In this document: positions 7,775 to 11,546 of the stretch, piece by piece
How the letters are laid out: the number at the start of each line of letters is the position of its first letter
Position numbering within the stretch: the stretch's first letter is position 1
NCBI GenBank assembly: GCA_947090385.1
Contig: CAMUNZ010000036.1
Location: 1 to 11,546 of the forward strand
Length of the DNA: 11,546 nucleotides
Direction of reading: 5' to 3'
Source of the DNA: an uncultured Campylobacter sp.
GTDB lineage: Bacteria; Campylobacterota; Campylobacteria; Campylobacterales; Campylobacteraceae
The notes under the pieces: model-generated
What the model was told of the DNA's origin: nothing
Databases searched by the model: none
What the model saw: only the letters and a program-made list of their open reading frames with translations
Program-made: the position numbers and the translations under genes

Positions 7775-9045
7775 TGCAAATAAAAGTTTTTTCTAAAAAA
7801 CGGGCAATTTTTGCGATTATTTTGTCGCTTTTTGCTATTTTTTTGATAAATCTTTCTTTGATATTTTTTGATTTTAAGAATTTTAAAAATGAAGAAATTT
7901 TTAAAACAAAAGGCGAAATTACTCAAAATTATATAAAAACAAAAAATTCAAAATCGTATCAAGTTTTAAAATTTAAAACGAAAAATTTCGATCTTTATAC
8001 TACAAATTTTAAGCGAAATTTAAATTCTAATGTTGGCGAAATTTATGAATTTAATATAATTACAAAAAATGTAAAATTTAAAGATTTTTTAAGTGGAAGT
8101 TTTTACGCACCTAGTTTTAAATTTCAAAAAATTGATAAAATAAATCAAAATTCGATTAAAAATTATCTCATAAATGCCATAAATTCACAGCACAAAACGG
8201 CACTCATGCAAGAGTTTTATAACGCGCTTTATCTTGCGACACCGATTTCAAAAGAGCTTAGAAGTTATGTTGTAAATTGGGGTTCGGCACATATTGTGGC
8301 GATTTCTGGCTTTCATATAGGTATAATTTTTGCCTTTGTTTTTACTTTTATTGTGCCGATTTTAAGATTTTTTCAAGATAGATTTTTTCCATATCGAAAT
8401 ATTTATAAAGATGTAAATTGGGCAATTTTTGTTTTACTTGTTTTTTATCTTTTTTTACTTGATTTTACACCTAGTTTTTTGCGATCTTTGATAATGTCTT
8501 TTATAATTTATGTTTTCTTGCTTAGAAATTACGAGATTATAAATTTTGCTACGCTTTTATTTACATTTTTGATTTGTGTTGCTTTTTCACCAAAAATTGT
8601 TTTTAATATCGGATTTTATTTTTCTTGTATGGGTGTACTTTATATTTATCTTTATTTAGTGCATTTTTCGCATATAAAATTTAAAAAATTTAATCTTTTT
8701 GTGCACTGGATTTTGTTAAATTTTTGGACATTTTTTGGCATGAATTTTATAGTTTATTATTTTTTCTCGACTTTTTCTATCCAACAAATGGCAGTTATTC
8801 CGCTCGGGGCGATTTTTGTTATTTTTTATCCTTTATCTGTATTTTTGCACTTGATAGGAGAGGGCGGACTTTTTGATTTTTATATGATAAATTTTTTAAA
8901 ATTTAATTTGCCAACCACCAACATTTATCCAAGTTTTTTTATTTTTATACTCGCAAATTTCTTCGCAATTGCTGGAATTTTTAGCAAAAAACTCGCCGTT
9001 TGTGGCATTATTTTTGGAAGTTTTGCTATCTTTTTTGTCGAGTAA
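7774..9045 (+). CDS. comEC: ComEC/Rec2-family DNA uptake channel (competence domain only)
   Basis: ComEC moves single-stranded DNA through the inner membrane during natural transformation. The 423-residue protein opens with a membrane helix (residues 11-32), then an OB-fold-like soluble region (about 40-120). The family hallmark NWGSAHIVAISGFHIGI follows at about 168-184, and the rest is a run of hydrophobic helices to the C-terminus. It lacks the metallo-beta-lactamase-like nuclease domain found in longer ComEC proteins such as that of Bacillus; I recall the Campylobacter form being equally short. The ATG overlaps the stop of the hydrolase gene (TAATG). The last 150 bp overlap the convergent gene, and that part encodes a normal membrane helix, so the end appears genuine. 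Confidence 0.88.
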   Translation: MQIKVFSKKRAIFAIILSLFAIFLINLSLIFFDFKNFKNEEIFKTKGEITQNYIKTKNSKSYQVLKFKTKNFDLYTTNFKRNLNSNVGEIYEFNIITKNVKFKDFLSGSFYAPSFKFQKIDKINQNSIKNYLINAINSQHKTALMQEFYNALYLATPISKELRSYVVNWGSAHIVAISGFHIGIIFAFVFTFIVPILRFFQDRFFPYRNIYKDVNWAIFVLLVFYLFLLDFTPSFLRSLIMSFIIYVFLLRNYEIINFATLLFTFLICVAFSPKIVFNIGFYFSCMGVLYIYLYLVHFSHIKFKKFNLFVHWILLNFWTFFGMNFIVYYFFSTFSIQQMAVIPLGAIFVIFYPLSVFLHLIGEGGLFDFYMINFLKFNLPTTNIYPSFFIFILANFFAIAGIFSKKLAVCGIIFGSFAIFFVE

Positions 9046-9810
9046 AAAACAAATTTTTATTCCAAAAAGATATACAATCCACGAGATATAAAGCCAAATA
9101 AAAAAGAAAAGAAGTATCGAAAAACTTCCGTAAATGCTTGCATAAGATTTATTGAAAATAGAATATTGTATAAAACAAAATTTGCCGATATTCCAGCTAA
9201 GTGAAGCGATAAAACTGCTTAAAATCAAGTTTTTAAAAGCAATTTTTTTATTTATAGATATCGTATAAGTTAGTAAAAAAATCGCCCAAATAATTAAATA
9301 TGGCAAAATAATCGCAATTTTTATATAGCTTGTAATTTCATGTTTGTTTAATAAATTTTGTAAAATTCCACTTAAATAAAAAGACGCCACAAGCCCTAAC
9401 GGTACAAATGTCATAAGCGTCCAATAATTCGATAAACTTTGCCAAAAATTTCTACTTTTTGTTTGCATTATTTTAGAAATTACAAACTCAAAATTCGCAA
9501 AAAACAAAATTGAAGATATAATCGCTGTTATAAGTCCTAAAATTCCAAGTTCAAAAGTATTTGATAAAAATTGTTCTAGATATTTCCCCAAAATTTCTTG
9601 ATTTGTCGGCATAATGTTTTCAAAAATAAAATTTTTTAATTTTTCGTAATTGTTTTTAAAACTTGGTAAATTTGTAAAAATCGACATAGAAACTAAAAGT
9701 ATTGGTATGAGCGACATAAGTGTATAAAAACTAAGTCCGGCTGCTTGATGAATTATCTCTTTTGAATAAATTTTTTTTATAAATCGATAAAAACTTTTAA
9801 TTTTTTGCAT
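8896..9810 (-). CDS. YihY/virulence factor BrkB family inner-membrane protein
   Basis: This 304-residue membrane protein belongs to the YihY/BrkB family, often mislabelled ribonuclease BN (rbn). The molecular function is unknown. The signature AAGLSFYTLMSLIP is at residues 23-36, several membrane helices follow, and the distal family motif reads YASIYGSFSILLFFFIWLY. The conserved part ends near residue 260 (CFLLDKK). The final 44 or so residues are polar, rich in Asn and Lys, and are encoded almost entirely by the antisense strand of comEC, so they look like a late extension past an ancestral stop. AAGGG at 9817-9821 (reverse complement) serves as ribosome binding site. I recall the comEC/rbn convergent pair also occurring in C. 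jejuni. Confidence 0.88.
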   Translation of the reverse strand: MQKIKSFYRFIKKIYSKEIIHQAAGLSFYTLMSLIPILLVSMSIFTNLPSFKNNYEKLKNFIFENIMPTNQEILGKYLEQFLSNTFELGILGLITAIISSILFFANFEFVISKIMQTKSRNFWQSLSNYWTLMTFVPLGLVASFYLSGILQNLLNKHEITSYIKIAIILPYLIIWAIFLLTYTISINKKIAFKNLILSSFIASLSWNIGKFCFIQYSIFNKSYASIYGSFSILLFFFIWLYISWIVYLFGIKICFLLDKKDSKTSKNNATNGEFFAKNSSNCEEICEYKNKKTWINVGGWQIKF

Positions 9811-9832
9811 TTTTCGCCCTTAAAAAGCATTG

Positions 9833-9840
9833 ATTTTATA
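9833..9840 (-). promoter_or_regulatory. Candidate -10 box of the yihY/brkB gene
   Basis: On the minus strand the octamer reads TATAAAAT, an extended match to the vegetative -10. Transcription would start near 9826, giving a leader of about 16 bases that still includes the AAGGG ribosome binding site. It sits in a 73-bp divergent intergenic region whose two -10 candidates are only about 10 bp apart, so polymerase binding on one side could hinder the other. Confidence 0.5.
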
Positions 9841-9850
9841 AAATTTTAGT

Positions 9851-9856
9851 TAAAAT
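9851..9856 (+). promoter_or_regulatory. Candidate -10 box of the TauE/SafE transporter gene
   Basis: TAAAAT is preceded by a T-rich stretch and lies 27 bases before the ATG at 9884. The expected transcript start near 9863 leaves a leader of roughly 20 bases carrying the AAGGATA ribosome binding site. No clear -35 box is visible, as is usual in Campylobacter. Confidence 0.45.
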
Positions 9857-9883
9857 TTCAAGCTTTTATTTTAAGGATAATTT

Positions 9884-10651
9884 ATGGAATTTGATTTAAC
9901 AATTTTTTCGTGTTTGATTTTGTTTACGACTGCTATTTTGGCTGGTTTTGTCGATGCTATAGCTGGCGGAGGCGGGATGATTTGCTTGCCCGTTTTGCTT
10001 GCTCTTGGCATGCCTTCTCATGCTGCTCTTGCCACAAATAAACTTCAAGGAAGTTTTGGGACTTTTGTCGCCGTTTTGACATTTTACAAAAAAGGGATGA
10101 TTGATTTTAAAGAAATTTGGCTTGGAATTTTATTTACTTTCATAGGGGCGATTTTGGGCACAGTTGCTGTTTTGTTTGTAGATGAAAAAATTTTAAAATA
10201 TATTATGCCGATTTTGCTTTTTTTGATATTTGTTTATACTATTTTTTCTCCAAATTTGGGCGAAGATAATAAAAAATCTTTAATGAATGAAAAACTTTTT
10301 TATATAATTTTTGGTTTAGGTTTGGGATTTTATGATGGATTTTTTGGACCAGGTGCGGGAAGTTTTTGGACTTTTGCTTTTGTTTGTGTTCTTGGACTTT
10401 ACATGAGAAAAGCCGTCGCAAATGCAAAAGCTATGAATTTCACTTCAAATATTTTATCTCTTTTTGTATTTATAATAAGTGGACAGATTTTTTGGATTGT
10501 TGGTTTTATAATGGCACTTGGACAGGCAATTGGCGCATATTTAGGGTCAATTTTTGTGATAAAAAAGGATATAAAATTTATAAAAATTATATTTTTAATT
10601 GTAGTTGGAGCGACGATTTCAAACATAATTTATAAAAATTTTATTGCTTAA
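9884..10651 (+). CDS. TSUP (TauE/SafE, YfcA-like) membrane transporter
   Basis: The 255-residue protein is a sulfite exporter TauE/SafE family carrier, a group linked to small sulfur- or carbon-containing anions. The internal two-fold repeat of the family is clear. The first half carries GFVDAIAGGGGMICLPVLLA (21-40) and ALATNKLQGSFGT (48-60), and the second carries GFYDGFFGPGAGSFW (about 148-162) followed by AKAMNFTSNI. The GGGG and ATNKLQG wording is closest to the YfcA subgroup, whose substrate is not settled. About eight membrane helices are likely. It appears monocistronic: the gene upstream is divergent and a tRNA promoter follows immediately. No sulfur-metabolism partner is present to indicate the substrate. 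Confidence 0.9.
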   Translation: MEFDLTIFSCLILFTTAILAGFVDAIAGGGGMICLPVLLALGMPSHAALATNKLQGSFGTFVAVLTFYKKGMIDFKEIWLGILFTFIGAILGTVAVLFVDEKILKYIMPILLFLIFVYTIFSPNLGEDNKKSLMNEKLFYIIFGLGLGFYDGFFGPGAGSFWTFAFVCVLGLYMRKAVANAKAMNFTSNILSLFVFIISGQIFWIVGFIMALGQAIGAYLGSIFVIKKDIKFIKIIFLIVVGATISNIIYKNFIA

Positions 10652-10652
10652 T

Positions 10653-10686
10653 TTTAAATTTTAACTTGACAAAGCTAAAATTTAAA
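10653..10686. repeat. Perfect 11-bp inverted repeat surrounding the tRNA -35 box
   Basis: TTTAAATTTTA at 10653-10663 is mirrored by TAAAATTTAAA at 10676-10686, with a 12-base loop that contains the -35 hexamer. The arms are A/T only, so a few such repeats are expected by chance in a window of this composition. It begins two bases after the transporter stop. It could be a weak terminator for that gene or an operator-like dyad over the tRNA promoter, but there is no GC-rich stem and no adjacent T-run to support a classical terminator. Confidence 0.5.
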
Positions 10687-10694
10687 GCTATAAT
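10666..10694 (+). promoter_or_regulatory. Consensus sigma-70 promoter for the tRNA pair
   Basis: The -35 box TTGACA (10666-10671) and the -10 box TATAAT (10689-10694) are both perfect consensus, separated by exactly 17 bp. Transcription should start near 10701, about nine bases before the mature tRNA-Gln. A perfect -35 is uncommon in Campylobacter, where protein-gene promoters usually lack it; stable RNA genes are the expected exception. Confidence 0.9.
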
Positions 10695-10709
10695 CTCATT
10701 TTTTTTCGT

Positions 10710-10784
10710 TGGGGTATAGCCAAGCGGTAAGGCAATTGGTTTTGGTCCAATCATTCGGAGGTTCGAATCCTCCTACCCCATCCA
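10710..10784 (+). tRNA. tRNA-Gln (anticodon UUG)
   Basis: A full cloverleaf can be folded. The acceptor TGGGGTA pairs with TACCCCA, the D stem GCC with GGC, the anticodon stem ATTGG with CCAAT, and the T stem GGAGG with CCTCC around TTCGAAT. The seven-base loop TTTTGGT places TTG at 10742-10744, reading Gln codons CAA and CAG. CCA is encoded. The first pair is U1-A72, typical of bacterial tRNA-Gln. In epsilonproteobacteria this tRNA is normally charged with Glu by a GluRS paralog and then amidated by GatCAB. The discriminator base is T. Confidence 0.97.
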
Positions 10785-10793
10785 TGCGATTGA

Positions 10794-10868
<75 letters not shown>

Positions 10869-10891
10869 TTTTTAATTATTCATCTCACATT

Positions 10892-10899
10892 TATAAAAT
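10892..10899 (+). promoter_or_regulatory. Candidate -10 box for the orphan membrane ORF
   Basis: TATAAAAT lies 24 bases after the initiator tRNA and would start a transcript near 10906, upstream of the AAGGGA ribosome binding site at 10926-10931. There is no clear -35 box. Read-through from the tRNA promoter is an alternative. Confidence 0.4.
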
Positions 10900-10936
10900 A
10901 CATAGATAAATCTTGAATTACAAATAAGGGATTAAT

Positions 10937-11317
10937 TTGGATAATGAGAAAAGTAAAAGCTTGAAATTTAATGGCGAATTTAATTTAAATAACTCAAATT
11001 TAAAACATTCAGTAAATTCAAATAGCTCGGCAAATTTGAAAAACTCATCAAATTTACAAACTAAAAATAAAGCTCAAAATTCAGATAAAACAAACCAAAG
11101 AGATTACGATAAAAATCCGATTATTTTACAAGATTATAGCGATGAAATGCTAGGAAATGGACTTTTAAGCATAGGAATTTTACTTTTAATATATAAATTT
11201 CTTTGTTTTTATGGTCTGCTTGAACCAGTGACAAATAGAATGATTAGCGGTAATAATTTTTTAATTTCTCCAGTTGGCTATGCTATGGTTTTTTATATAT
11301 TTTTCTATAAAATTTAG
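10937..11317 (+). CDS. Hypothetical Asn/Ser-rich protein with two C-terminal membrane segments
   Basis: I do not recognise this 126-residue product. It starts at TTG, five bases after a good AAGGGA site. Residues 1-60 are hydrophilic and low in complexity, rich in Asn, Ser and Lys, with loosely repeated SNLK/ANLK/SNLQ units, so probably disordered. Two hydrophobic stretches follow, about residues 74-95 (GLLSIGILLLIYKFLCFYGL) and 108-125 (FLISPVGYAMVFYIFFY). With no signal peptide, the N-terminus would stay in the cytoplasm unless the topology is inverted. The reading frame ends at TAG 11315-11317 but remains open for 76 further codons, so this may be the front part of a longer, interrupted gene. 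It lies just after the tRNA pair, a common site for acquired DNA. Confidence 0.55.
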   Translation: MDNEKSKSLKFNGEFNLNNSNLKHSVNSNSSANLKNSSNLQTKNKAQNSDKTNQRDYDKNPIILQDYSDEMLGNGLLSIGILLLIYKFLCFYGLLEPVTNRMISGNNFLISPVGYAMVFYIFFYKI

Positions 11318-11507
11318 AAAAAAGATAAGTTATTAATCTATTTTAAAAACTCAGCCATAGAATACTATGAAAAAGATATTTATTCTTTTAGTAGCAAATT
11401 AAACTCTATCAAAATCAAAATTGATAGATATAATTTTACTGCATTTGTTAAATTTTCATTTATTTTAACCATTTGTTTGATTTTTATAGACATAGGGGAG
11501 GTTCGTG
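11318..11507 (+). pseudogene. Possible disrupted continuation of the orphan membrane ORF
   Basis: The same frame as the preceding ORF stays open after its TAG, through this stretch and on to the window edge. The translation looks protein-like: a charged part containing NSAIEYYEKDIYSFSSK, then KIKIDRY, then a third hydrophobic segment FVKFSFILTICLIFI. There is no ATG or GTG in frame that could start it, and the only TTG (11477) is near the end. A gene of which 10937-11317 is the first part, broken by a nonsense change at 11315, explains this best. A sequencing error or stop read-through are alternatives. A long open frame by chance is unlikely in DNA this rich in A and T, but I could not test it. 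Confidence 0.4.
11495..11501 (+). promoter_or_regulatory. Very strong ribosome binding site (GGGGAGG)
   Basis: GGGGAGG lies six bases before the ATG at 11508. It is far stronger than the AAGGA-type sites of the other genes in this window and marks the start of a GC-richer stretch, which supports the ATG that follows as a true start. Confidence 0.8.
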
Positions 11508-11546
11508 ATGTCGAAGTGGGACAAGTTGATTACTCGCATTTGTGGT
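11508..11546 (+). CDS. N-terminal fragment, probable HicA-family mRNA interferase toxin
   Basis: Only 13 codons lie in the window, MSKWDKLITRICG, running off the 3' edge. This opening closely resembles HicA toxins I remember that begin MSKWDKLI or MSKRDKLL; these are small double-stranded-RNA-binding-like RNases encoded directly before their HicB antitoxin. The match is short and made from memory, so the family call is tentative, but the start itself is well supported by GGGGAGG six bases upstream. An in-frame GTG at 11505 is an alternative start. Base composition is clearly richer in G and C than the upstream genes, consistent with recent acquisition. The catalytic His, expected further downstream, and any hicB are outside the window. 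Confidence 0.55.
   Translation, partial: MSKWDKLITRICG

Noticed and set aside
7269..7926. Two minus-strand open frames of 92 and 115 codons opposite the NlpC/P60 and comEC genes.
   Set aside because: They are antisense to strongly supported genes, with Lys/Phe/Asn-rich low-complexity translations typical of the complement of AT-rich coding DNA.
9044..9058. A-run and T-run hairpin just after the comEC stop as a terminator.
   Set aside because: The stem would be five A-T pairs with a four-base loop, too weak, and it lies inside the coding region of the opposite gene.
10239..10635. Several open frames on both strands of 60-90 codons inside the transporter gene.
   Set aside because: They lie wholly within the well-supported TauE/SafE coding frame, have no ribosome binding site, and show no recognisable motif.

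Overview
The window looks like a chromosomal segment of a low-GC epsilonproteobacterium, most probably a Campylobacter species outside the C. jejuni/C. coli group (C. ureolyticus- or C. hominis-like, an inference made from memory without a search). The grounds are the very A+T-rich coding sequence, tightly packed and overlapping genes, the order cpoB-slyD-fabD-mtnN-ttcA-like (which I recall as C. jejuni Cj0114 to Cj0118), and comEC facing an rbn/yihY gene (as I recall for C. jejuni Cj1211/Cj1212c). All protein functions are read from motifs.

Region 1 (1-3752, + strand) is a housekeeping operon: the last codons of a TPR/CpoB-like protein, the metal-binding prolyl isomerase SlyD, the fatty-acid malonyltransferase FabD, the MTA/SAH (and probably aminofutalosine) nucleosidase MtnN, a TtcA-like tRNA thiolation ATPase, and a family 25 glycosyltransferase at the distal end. 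Stop and start codons overlap at three junctions, so translational coupling is likely.

Region 2 (about 3800-9045, + strand) begins with a promoter candidate and lepA (EF-4). Three envelope or DNA-uptake genes follow with 4-bp or 1-bp overlaps: a short exported protein resembling the C-terminal part of a PstS phosphate-binding protein, an NlpC/P60 peptidoglycan hydrolase with a lipoprotein-like N-terminus, and the ComEC DNA-uptake channel. The comEC 3' end overlaps the 3' end of a convergent YihY/BrkB membrane protein gene by 150 bp.

Region 3 (9811-10868) has a compact divergent promoter region, a TauE/SafE (YfcA-like) transporter, and a tRNA pair, Gln(UUG) and initiator Met(CAU). The pair is driven by a consensus TTGACA-17 bp-TATAAT promoter.

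Region 4 (10869-11546) looks accessory. An unrecognised Asn/Ser-rich membrane ORF ends at a TAG, yet its frame stays open to the end of the window with no plausible start codon. A GC-richer segment then opens with a very strong ribosome binding site and the first 13 codons of what looks like a HicA-family toxin. This region and the PstS-like/NlpC-P60/ComEC cluster are the places where something undescribed could sit.
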